This document shows, in pieces, positions 35,701 to 44,794 of a stretch of 64,000 bases of DNA. Below the pieces are notes generated by a model. It had not been told where the DNA came from. It worked only from the letters and a program-made list of their open reading frames with translations, and did not search any database. Origin of the DNA: Struthio camelus (taxonomy: Eukaryota; Chordata; Aves; Struthioniformes; Struthionidae); the NCBI RefSeq assembly GCF_040807025.1, contig NC_090942.1, forward strand, positions 78,473,987-78,537,986. Direction: 5' to 3'. Position 1 is the first letter of the stretch, and the number at the start of each line of letters is the position of its first letter. Both the position numbers and the translations under genes were made by a program.

Positions 35701-38700
35701 TTTTTGCTAATGCCACCCAACTCGGAGCTAAGGAAAAGGGTGGCAGTTCAGAAGGACCTCTATCTTGATTTCCTAAGAGCTCAGTGTGTAGGTAACAGAG
35801 GCTGCTCGACGGGGCTACAGCTCTACTCCAGTTTTTGTCAGCAACAGAATACGGCTCAGTGTTGGTCAGGTTTGGCTGTAGGGTTTTTCTGGTATTTTTT
35901 ATGCCTTTATTTTTTCTAATTTAAAACAAACAGATTATCTAATATTGACACCCTTGTGGGCTTTTAATGGGTGTGGGTAAAGAGGCAAGAGTATGAATAA
36001 AAATGATTCTTTTTTCTCCTTCTTAGGGAAGGCATGTTTAACTTCTGTCGAGTAGAATGAAAAATAAACTCGTCTCCAGGATAGTTTTTTAAAATAAAGT
36101 ACAGCATTGCTGTCTTACACATTTAGTTGGGAGGGAATTACTGAAGTGTGCAAATGCTATTGTAGACGAAAGGACAGCAGTAATCAGGCATTGAAAGGCA
36201 TTTTTTCCCCTAGAGATTTATGTTAGATAGGATTTCTGAGTTTTAAAGAAAAAATACCTGACAGCAAAAAGTCTAGATAGGGAAAAGCCTTTGAATCGAG
36301 CAGGACTTTTCATTTAAAAATCTGAATTGGTAAAAGGACACCTTACATCAAGTGTTTGCCTTGGCTACTAAAGGAAGGAAGAGGAGTTTTTATCCCTAAC
36401 TCTGCTCATGACAATGTTAAGGTGGAAGAAGACACCTTGCAGACTTGACCTGGTCTTTGGGCAAACTTTCCACGGTTTGGCCAGCCCTCATCCGAGCAGC
36501 AGAAGAGTAAAGGCCGCCTTAGCGCCTTAGCTGGGTGGTGACGCGGGGTTAGCAGAAGGCCTGTGGGGACGAGACTTGCCGGGCAATGGCACGGTGGGGC
36601 TGGATGTGGGTGTGCCTGTGGCCACGGGGCTTTCAGGGTCACCAGGCCCTGCCCTTGGCACGGTGAGCAGCCCTGGCTCTCGTGCAGGGAAAGGGCTTTC
36701 TCTCCTTGAGTCGCAGTGTGGGAAAGCACACATTTAGGAATAACTTGTTCAGCATTTCGTGTGAACTTTCTGCATCTTTTTGATTCTGCTAACGTGTGAC
36801 ACAGCTGCCTGGGGAAGAGGTGGCGTTTTCTGGAGAGCCGCAAGTCATTTGAACCTCGCTGTGCTGTGTGTGCACGGGGGCAAGATGAAGGTGTGGACTA
36901 CGTGGTCTCTTTGCATCAGCCTCATGACGGGTGAGTCCCTGGACCTGAGTGTCCTTTCAGCACAGCGTGTAGCCTCAGGAGGCAGAAGATGACAACCATC
37001 TTTCCCTGAAGCCATTTGGGTGAAGGTTGTACTCCTCATGGTCTGGTACCTTCTGCTGCCCCATCCCTAGAAGGGATGCCTCTACAACCTCCATGGTCAT
37101 ATCCTTCACCAGGTCTGGGGACATCTTTGTCTCCCAAAGTCTGTGTTGTCCTCAGTCAGGCTCCTTGTATTTTAGCTCACAGACAAGGGAACAACACTGA
37201 GTGGATTATTTCTTTTCTTTACACCGTTCCCTTCCCCCTGCCTTTCGTAGTCCTTCTTTCTTCAGCACAAGCCCAGCCCCAGCCTCTCTCTGCACGTCTC
37301 CAATGCCCTCATCTTGCCTGAGTTTCAAAGCCTATATTCTCCTTGATCCTGTCAAAGGAGGTTACTCCACAGCTGTTACCACAGTCACTGGAAAACCAAA
37401 CCCAAGCAGACCAACCCTCCTAAGCACGGGCTGACCGGGAAGAGGGGTAAGGAAAGCCGAAGGAAGAGGGATGCGGCCAAACAGGAGCTGTTTGCCCAGC
37501 TCCCTGGGCCCAAAGAGCATGATGTAATTCAAGGCGCGCTGGGTGAGCCCATAGGTTTTGGAGCACTTTATCCAGGTCGGTGTGTCTTTGCGCAGAAAGG
37601 ACTCTCCAAGCCTCCCCGCTGCAGAGCTGGTGTGACTCTGTACCTAAGGGAATGAAATAAAGGCAGGTTGTTAAATGGTGGGGAGGTGACAGCACGGTCT
37701 TGGTCACACAGCTGGGGAAAAAGCCTAGGGAGGAGCCCCACATCACCGCTTTAATCAGATACCATTGAAACATTTTGCCACCAAGGCAGCTGAAAATGGA
37801 AAGTGGAGATAATCCCTGGTTTACACCCAAAGCCAAAAAAAAGCCCTCCTCATTTCTGCAGTTGCCATCCAGCTTCCATTGCTTTCCATCCTGCACGACC
37901 ATAAAGCCACAGCAGTTATTGTTCTCCCGTGAAACAGCGTGTGCTACTGGATAATGCTGTTACCACTCCTTACAGCATCATGCCCCTTCGCCAAGCCAGG
38001 AGCCACTTATTGTTGCCCAATGATTTATTAGGTGACTGATTGATGTACATAAAGGAAGAGTTTCTGAAAATATGTTCAGGAAAAATTAGTGCTGAAAAGA
38101 TTGTAATTACAATAGTTAGCAAGGGGCTTGGATTGAGGTGAGAGCTCCCTTAAGTTAGACACAACAAAACAACACAACAGAGCAAGAAAGATGTGTCGGG
38201 GTTTAAGAATTTAAGTAGATCAGAGAAGAGGGAGGAGGGAGAGATAAAACAGACTCTTTGACATGGTATCACAGTAGTGATTGTCAAAGGAATGCTTTTC
38301 TGTCAGAACATGCAGTTTTGTGCAGTTCCAAATTTCATGGGGATGTGTCAGTTTTTTGTCAGAATGAACCGAAGAATTAATTCCAGGGATAGTGGCATGT
38401 TTCCCTTTGAGGTATTTACTCATGTTTGCTTTCTGTTTGGATATGATTATTCTGAAAAACTTTGGTATGCAAACATCAAATTACTCTGAAATTTCTGACC
38501 TACAGGAACATTTTGTGTATTTCAAAGAAACCAAAACAGAATCCCAAACCTTCGGCTTTTTCCGTTGGGTGGACCGAGTTGTCTGCGCATCACGTTGTTG
38601 GTAAGTCACAGAAGTGTGAGCCCAGGTCTTGCAAAACCCCATCCTTCCTGTGGGAACGCACAGCCATTTAAAGCTCAGGTTTTGTCAGGGCTTGTTTGTT

Positions 38701-38819
38701 TGACTGCTGGTGTCAGGCTGGCCCACATGAAAGTGTTTTTCTGACCCTGATGCCAGAAGGTCAGCGCAGAAGACGTCTGCGTGCTCAGGGAGGCAGTGCC
38801 GGTGCTGCTGCTGGCACCA

Positions 38820-38940
38820 ACCTCTCCTAGTGTGGGGAGCTGGAGATGGACCTGTTTCTAGTGTGGGATAGAGGGAAAAACCTCATCTAGGTCTGGGATG
38901 CATTGCAGAAACTCTGCTGGTCTCTAGTGTGCGGGAACTT
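38820..38940. repeat. Degenerate minisatellite, about 30-bp unit, four copies
   Basis: The core CTAGTGTGGGR-like word recurs at about 38827, 38858, 38887 (variant CTAGGTCTGGGA) and 38924 (variant CTAGTGTGCGGGA). Spacings are about 31, 29 and 37 bases, and a CCTSTTT/CCTCAT-like prefix precedes each core. Between cores the copies are poorly conserved, so this is an old or fast-changing array. Confidence 0.55.
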
Positions 38941-39270
38941 CGCGCAGCCTGGACTTGGCCCTGAGGCCATCAGGCTCCCCAACACCTCGTGGTCAAAAGG
39001 ATGCACCCGATTGCCCTTAATAAATCAGGCAGAAGGTATCTGAGACTGTTAAAGCCAGAGGGAGGGTTTCACCACAGAAGTCTGCCTGGGCTGCTGAAGA
39101 CCCTTCACTCGGGGCAGGCAGTGGTTGAGAGCCCTCATTTTGGTGCCGTCCTATATGAGCTGGCATGGAAGTTGCTCTGGGCTTTGGACATTGCGATGTT
39201 GTGGATGATATGTAGCATGGATGGGAAAGCACTGAGACCCTGAAGAGCCTGCTTGCAAAATGTTTAAAGC

Positions 39271-39289
39271 AAAAAAAAAAAAAAAAAAA
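39271..39289. repeat. Poly-A tract (19 A)
   Basis: An uninterrupted run of 19 A. An 84-codon plus-strand frame ends about 28 bases upstream, which superficially resembles a retrocopy. However, no AATAAA, target-site duplication or recognisable protein was found. Confidence 0.85.
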
Positions 39290-40429
39290 GAGGTGCCCCA
39301 TCACTTTGGTTTTTTCTTTCTGCTACCTAGGTTTAACTACACTTGAAAGGATTGCGTGACATAAGGGCAAACAGCGAATTCTTCCTTTCAGAACTGAGGG
39401 AAGGTACTTCTTTTGTCTATTTATATGTACTTTTTAAGATGGGGCCAGATTCGTTCCTTTGATCATGAATTGCAGCGTAGTTCATCTTTTCTCATCTCGT
39501 TTCTTTTCCTTTTGATCTTGCACTGTTATTCTTGCCAGCTGTGCTACGTGAGCAGAATAAGCAAACTTGAGACCTGAATTGGCACCAGCAAGATGCATCT
39601 CTCTAGCTAGTAAATTGCTTGTGTCAGGTGCCTTGGAAGTTTGACCAAGATGTGAAAGCTTAGCCGTGCTACTGGACGGTAACACGAGCCGTCGGCCCGG
39701 CATCCATCTGGCACCGTCGGCGGAGAATTCCTCGTGCGCTTGACTCCTTATGGTCCGGGGCACTGCGGTGCAGATCGGTCCCACGAACAGGCAAACCATA
39801 AGCTTTGAGCAGCAAATGTCAGGGAAGACTGGGGGATCCACTGGCTTTCTTCTCAGGATCTCTCTGGAAGTCTTAAGATTGCAGCTGGTAGTATCTTTTA
39901 ACTTGGAGTTTAGGGAAAGAGGTTGAACGTTTCCCTCGTGAAACGCCGACGTCAAGAAGAGAAAATATATGGAGCCAAAACAATGGCATTTGACACGTGG
40001 CTGCTCTGACTTTAAAGAATAAGGTGCTACGGGACCGTTCCTGCCTGGGTTTGCTGGTTTGGGATTTTTAGGAGGGGATTTTTTTTTATTTTTTATTTTA
40101 ACCTCTTGTCTCTATTTGTGTCCCTTTCCTCCCTTTCGGGTCACCCGGTGGGAAGGGAGGGAGGGCTCTGTGCACACTTCAGAGCCATTGCAGTGCCAAA
40201 GTGTATTTCCATACATCCACAGGATTTTACAAACTTCTGTTTGTAAAATATCATAGAAAGTAATAACGTACTTTTGCAAATCTCTTGAGAGTCAGGAAGG
40301 TGCAAATCTGTCACGAACTCCTGAAATTTTTATCCTAAAATTTATTCGATCGATTCAGTAGTGGGTTTTTCTCCCCTTCACGCTGCCCTCTTAAAGTCCC
40401 ATCCTCTGCAGTGAGATGACTACTCGAAA

Positions 40430-40640
40430 ACTTCAGCCTTCATTTTTTAAAAACAGCTTTTCAGCTCTCATAATCATAGGTGGATGTTTTGAAAATTAGC
40501 CCATGCATTGACTAAAGGACCCAGGAAGATAAGGCGATTGAGAAGAACATATGGCATCATTAGTTTACAAACAGTTATCTTTAAGCTGGATCTCGTAACT
40601 GGTTGCGTTTAGCTTTTTGGTTTTAGAGTACTGCAGGCTG
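40430..40640. promoter_or_regulatory. Enhancer-like block
   Basis: A moderately AT-rich, complex segment with GAAAATTAGCCCATGCATTG near 40491, GATAAGG GATA-like near 40530 and CATCATTAG near 40554. There is no coding potential. Activity is inferred. Confidence 0.32.
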
Positions 40641-42054
40641 ACAATACTCATCCCCACTACAAAACTTACCCTAAAACAAATAGTTCTGACTGGTATGATT
40701 TTAAGCTTGATCAATGCTATGCTAGTCTTTTTTTTTTTTAATTAATTTTGCCCTTGCTTATGCAAGACACCAAAGTGTGTTCCACATTATATTATTGTTA
40801 TGGTGCAGTTAATGCATTTTTCCCCTTTATGGGATAGTTTACCCAGCACAGACAGGATGATCTGGACACGTACGAACTGCATTGGGCCTGGAGGGCTTGG
40901 GGAGCCCGAAATAGGCTGCTGTGCCTTTTCACTGCAAATCCCCGGTTCGGATCCGGGCTCCAGGCTGTGGCGACCAAAGCGTCCCAGGCATCTCCTGCAG
41001 GCTTGCAAGCCCGCATGATCAGAGTTGGTGATACACAGAGGCTGCATTTGCATTTACTTATTGTGTGGGGTGCAGCAATGTGCGCAGCTTAATGTCTGTA
41101 AATGCAGTGATTTTTTTTTCTCTGGTTGCTGGAGCGTCTCTGCCATCACAGCAGAGATTTGCAAAGGCTTCTCCGGCCCTGCAGTGGTGACCGTTATGGC
41201 GAAGGGCAGGTCTCCACAGCGCAATGAGGACGGGCTGGTGTCGGGCCTAGCAGGTCCGCGAGGAGAGCGCCTCCCACTACCTGCAAAGAAAAACTGGATT
41301 TCTGCAGGCAGCATGGCATTTAGAACGGAGGCTCCTTCCTAATGTGGATTTATTTGGCAGAAAAACCAGCCGATGCCACGTCTTCCAGCCATTCGGCTGC
41401 TTTAGCTGGACTCGCCCAAGCGTTGTCGCTCCGGGTCTGTTGGGGGAAATCTGCCGTGCGTGCTCAGCTCTTCCTTTCTGTTGGAGAGGAGCTGATAAAC
41501 ATCACCAGACGGTTTTGTTCACTTTGCCCAGACAGAGGGGTTAAAGCCAGTTAAGTGGCTTAGGAAGATCATACTTGGCAGAATTTTGCTTTTTGCAAGG
41601 AGCGTCGTAACTGATGGTTTCTCTGCAACATTTAAGCAATGAGAATATTTAAAGAGCCAAAGTTAAGGTATTGAAGTCCAGCCCTCTTTCCTTTCCATTA
41701 CAGATTTGTTACTGCTCTAAGCTGCAACGCGGCTGTTTGCGCTGCGGTGAAGTGGAAGGCAGTGGGACTGTGTTCCCGCCACCCACTGCGGCTTCAGTTT
41801 TCTGCAGTTATGGGACTGACTGTGCTTAGACTTTACTTCTCTGCCACGGAGACGCATTTCGTTCCAGGGAGCTGGTTTTATTTGCCCCCGTTTTGCTTTA
41901 GATAAGCTGCTGGAAAACTGGCGGGAAAAAAGTTTTTTGTTTTGTTTTGCTTTGTTTTCTTCCTCCCTCCCTCCCCCAGAGGTGAAGTGCTATTTCAAGG
42001 TGAGCTGGTGCCCTCCAAGCGCACAGTCTGTGCATTAAGCATCCTGTAAAACGG
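40641..42054. other. Spacer with GC-rich patch and simple repeats
   Basis: Frames of about 70-105 codons at 40787-41554 on both strands occupy a GC- and CpG-richer patch (about 41150-41480) and are not recognisable. Low-complexity (TTTTG)n at about 41934-41957 is followed by a CCCT-rich tract at about 41960-41976. Confidence 0.45.
41934..41976. repeat. (TTTTG)n followed by CCCT-rich tract
   Basis: Interrupted TTTTG pentamers run directly into a pyrimidine-only CCTCCCTCCCTCCCCC-type tract. The complementary strand of the latter is G-rich and could form a quadruplex. Confidence 0.75.
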
Positions 42055-42150
42055 GCAGAAGTGTGTTCTGTATTTGAATTGCATTTAATTAATGGCTCAT
42101 TAGCTATGGTTAAGATTTACTATCCCAGTGATGCACGACTTGATAGTTCA
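42055..42150. promoter_or_regulatory. Enhancer-like block
   Basis: A short block with GAATTGCATTTAATTAATGG at about 42076-42095, a POU-like word leading into TTAATTAA, then CTCATTAGC and TTCATTAATG further on. This gives four homeodomain-like cores in under 100 bp. Regulatory role inferred. Confidence 0.4.
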
Positions 42151-43049
42151 TTAATGTTCCCGCTAACCCGGGCATGCACAAAGGATGAGACGGATCGGCA
42201 GAGCGGTGTTTCTTTGTTTGCACGTCAGCTTATCGGAGCCTAACTGTGTTAAGGTGGAAACGCAACAAAGCAAACAGGCCGCAACAGGGTGCATGTAATT
42301 ATTCTTTAATGCTAAGAGAGGACAAATCCATTCTTTTCAGATAGCATTTTAGAAGCTGCAGTTGGTCTGTGTTGTGCCACTTCGTTGTATATCAGCGCAA
42401 TAGCAACTGGTGTATCTCTAGCCTGATGCCTTCCTTCTCTTTCAAAATGTAACGTAATCCTTAAAAAGCTGTGAATGTTGATGTAATTATGTCCTTGAGA
42501 AAAGAAGGCAATAAAGAAAAAAAAAAGTACAGTAAAGAAAAAGAATGAATAAAGGGGGAAAAAAGGAGATAGGAAAAAATAAATGACGACCATTTTGCAG
42601 GACGGTCGACAGTCTGCTGCGGGAAGTCATAGGAGAGGGCTGCAACGCCACGGCCAAGGGAAACCCTGGGATAACGTGGAAGGTGCTGGGTGGCAGGGAG
42701 CAAAGGCTCCTGTGATCCCAAAGCCTCTGATGTTTCTGCCTCTCTAACAGCGTGGGAAATCCAAATTATCTGGGATGCCTGGTTTTAGCAGACCCTGGGA
42801 TCCGACAGTGGCACTAGTGTGGTGCCGTCTCCAAGCGGCACGGCTAATGTCCAAGCGGCAAGGCTAATGCCGCCAGCGAGAGGCAGGCTGTAGCATTTCA
42901 CACCGCTGGCTTGGGCCACACGGATGTTGTGCGCAATTTGCTTTTGTGCCAGCATCTTATTTTCATGATTTGGGTTTGTTTTTTTTTTTTAAATGCTTAA
43001 CTGAACGCTACTTCAGACTTGAGCGCGAACGCCACAGACGGCTCTATAT
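42151..43049. other. Spacer with purine-rich tract and tandem duplication
   Basis: The minus-strand frame 42593-42312 is a translation of a purine-rich low-complexity stretch (about 42510-42585) and is not a gene. A 20-bp tandem duplication lies at 42831-42870. Confidence 0.5.
42831..42870. repeat. 20-bp tandem duplication
   Basis: CCAAGCGGCACGGCTAATGT (42831-42850) is followed directly by CCAAGCGGCAAGGCTAATGC (42851-42870), with 18 of 20 positions identical. It is CpG-bearing and young-looking compared with its flanks. Confidence 0.95.
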
Positions 43050-43240
43050 GTTGCTGGAAAACAGCCCAATAAAATAAGCAGCTGTTGTCATTAAAAATAA
43101 AGGAGAAAGTCTGTTAAACAGAACTGCCGCTGAAGAGAAGCAAAATATTTCATGCAATGTACATTGAATTTTATGAGTTTTACTTAGAATTTGACAGGTT
43201 TGACCTGCTTTAGGTAAAGTTAATGACACCTCAGTCGTAT
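43050..43240. promoter_or_regulatory. Enhancer-like block
   Basis: An AT-rich block with CAATAAAATAAGC near 43068, TCATTAAAAATAAAG near 43088 and TTTCATGCAATGTACATTG near 43148. The octamer-related ATGCAAT word and absence of frames suggest a regulatory element. Conservation is inferred. Confidence 0.38.
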
Positions 43241-43673
43241 GTGCTTGTTGCGGAGGGACCTCGTGTGCTCGGAAGGGATATGGGCCCTGTGCTGTAAAAT
43301 CAGCTGAATTTTTCAAAGAAAGATGCCTTGACTTTGGCACACTGGGTATCCAGGCTTTTCACAGGAGCTGGCTGTAGAGTTTTATGAGCGAAAGAAGATA
43401 CTTGAGGCATCTGTGTTTTGAACTGAGAGGAACCTGCCAAGATAAAACCGTGGAAGATGCTGCGAGGGGTAGGACAGCTGGAGGGGCGCTGGAGTAACCC
43501 CGCTGCTTTGGGGCAGCCGCAGCTCCCTGGGAGTAGAAAAGAAGAGGACAACAGCGGACTGTGATCCCTCCGTAAGTTTTGCAAAGCTGTAGAGGAGGCG
43601 GCAGAACTGCCCGGACAGATTTGAGAACAGGTTTTGAGGAAGGCCAGGAGAGCCGTAACGCTCCTTCTCTCAG

Positions 43674-43822
43674 TGGTCTACTGACGTACAACCTGTACTT
43701 TGGCTTCAATGAGAAGGTGGCAGATGATTTGGTCCACGCTAAACCTTTTGGCTTTATGGATACGCGTCTCCGATATGTGGCCAAAAGACTCTTTTCCCGG
43801 ATGACCACAGCATGGACCATTA
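43674..43822 (+). other. Candidate orphan coding exon (unrecognised)
   Basis: A pyrimidine-rich acceptor-like sequence, CTCCTTCTCTCAG, ends at 43673 and a donor-like A|GTAAGC begins at 43823. They bound 149 bp that stay open in one frame, with intron phases 2 and 1. The roughly 49-residue translation begins GLLTYNLYFGFNEKVADD and is rich in aromatic and mixed charged residues, with codons often ending in C or G, unlike typical chance peptides nearby. I do not recognise the family. The frame extends beyond both sites (about 43579-43890) and a 170-codon frame lies on the opposite strand, so chance openness is a real alternative. Confidence 0.25.
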
Positions 43823-44010
43823 GTAAGCAAAAAAGCAGGAGGCTGAAGTGGGACTGTGGCCATGATCCCATAGTAATGCTTTTACACTAGTGCCTGAGCT
43901 TCTTCTCAACCGCCTCGTATCATGTCGGCAGTAGTTTTAACCTTGCTGACATGCTAGTTTGTCCATGTCGTTCCCAGTTTAAGGTTGTGTGCTCTGTGGG
44001 GTTGCTTTCT

Positions 44011-44056
44011 GGGGGGGGAGGGGCGGGGGGGGGAGGTTGGATTTTTTTTTTTTTTT
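44011..44056. repeat. G-rich quadruplex-prone tract followed by T15
   Basis: G8, G4 and G9 runs separated by single bases (44011-44033) are followed by a run of 15 T at 44042-44056. G runs separated by one base fit the general quadruplex pattern. Confidence 0.8.
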
Positions 44057-44298
44057 GGTAAAAATCTAAAGCACATGTGTTGTGACCTAGCTCTCCTGGG
44101 GTTTTGTTGTGGGTCTACCTGCCGATGAGGTGCTCGGGTGTTGCTGGCCCACGTCGTGGGAGCGTGTTCCCCTCCTCGTGCCCCCTTGTGAGCAGCTCCT
44201 TGGGGGCAGCCGGCTGCGGGGTGCTTAGACTGGTGCTCTCACTGCTGCCCTGCAGGAAACTCAGTCAGACCTGAAATTCACAGCAGTGGTTTTCCATG

Positions 44299-44323
44299 AG
44301 TTAGGGGAATTAATTCCCTAACT
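44299..44323. repeat. 25-nt near-perfect palindrome
   Basis: The left arm AGTTAGGGGAATT (44299-44311) and right arm AATTCCCTAACT (44312-44323) are reverse complements except for one extra G in the left arm. The centre is AATTAATT and there is no loop. Confidence 0.9.
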
Positions 44324-44776
44324 TTGGGCATGTTTGTATTTCCCACTCCTTGTTAGCGCTTCAACCTCTACAGATGTTTTTTTGATCACCCTGAGGGATT
44401 TTCCTAGGAGCTCGATGCTGGAAAATCTTTCCCTCGTTAGCCTTTAAAAAAATGAATTAATAAACAAAAGCATCGCGTGTGATAACGTTTAAGGCTGGTC
44501 TTCTTGCAGTCCCGCAAAAGCAAGGAAATGGCAGGTGGCGCTCCGGCTTGGCTCACGTGCCGCTCACTGAAAGCGGGAACTCCCAGCCGGAAAGCAAGCA
44601 CTTCTCCAGCTCAAATTCAGCTTCCCTTTCGTTGCTATAGATGTGTATTTTCTATAGATCAGCACAAAGAAGGACCGGAGCAGTAGCTAAGGATCTATCT
44701 TCTCTAGGAGTTCTGGTCAGAGAACGGATTGTTTTATCCTGGAAAAAAAGTTGAGATTTTTGGGAGAGCTCCCCCT

Positions 44777-44794
44777 CCCCCCCCCCCCCCCCCC
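44777..44794. repeat. Poly-C tract (18 C)
   Basis: An uninterrupted run of 18 C, preceded by C5-T. On the minus strand it is a G18 run. Long mononucleotide C/G runs are rare and are prone to length errors in sequencing. Confidence 0.9.

Larger units (their letters stand above)
35701..40429. other. Spacer, GC-richer, no gene supported
   Basis: Long minus-strand frames of 145, 160 and 157 codons (36843-36406, 37902-37420, 39955-39482) lie in GC-rich sequence and match nothing I recognise. A degenerate tandem array at 38820-38940 and a run of 19 A at 39271-39289 are noted separately. A short peptide with signal-like hydrophobicity near 36885 runs into a donor-like site. Confidence 0.42.

Noticed and set aside
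37420..37902. 160-codon minus-strand open frame
   Set aside because: GC-rich sequence, no domain, and no matching exon or promoter signals.
38989..39289. 84-codon frame followed by A19, looking like a retrocopy
   Set aside because: No AATAAA before the A run, no target-site duplication found, and the peptide is unrecognised.
39482..39955. 157-codon minus-strand open frame
   Set aside because: No recognisable motif or splice context. Length is within what a 64-kb six-frame scan yields now and then.
42312..42593. Phe-rich minus-strand frame
   Set aside because: It is a translation of a purine-rich low-complexity tract.
43359..43871. 170-codon minus-strand open frame opposite the candidate exon
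   Set aside because: No recognisable protein features. The plus-strand reading of the same DNA has better splice context and composition.
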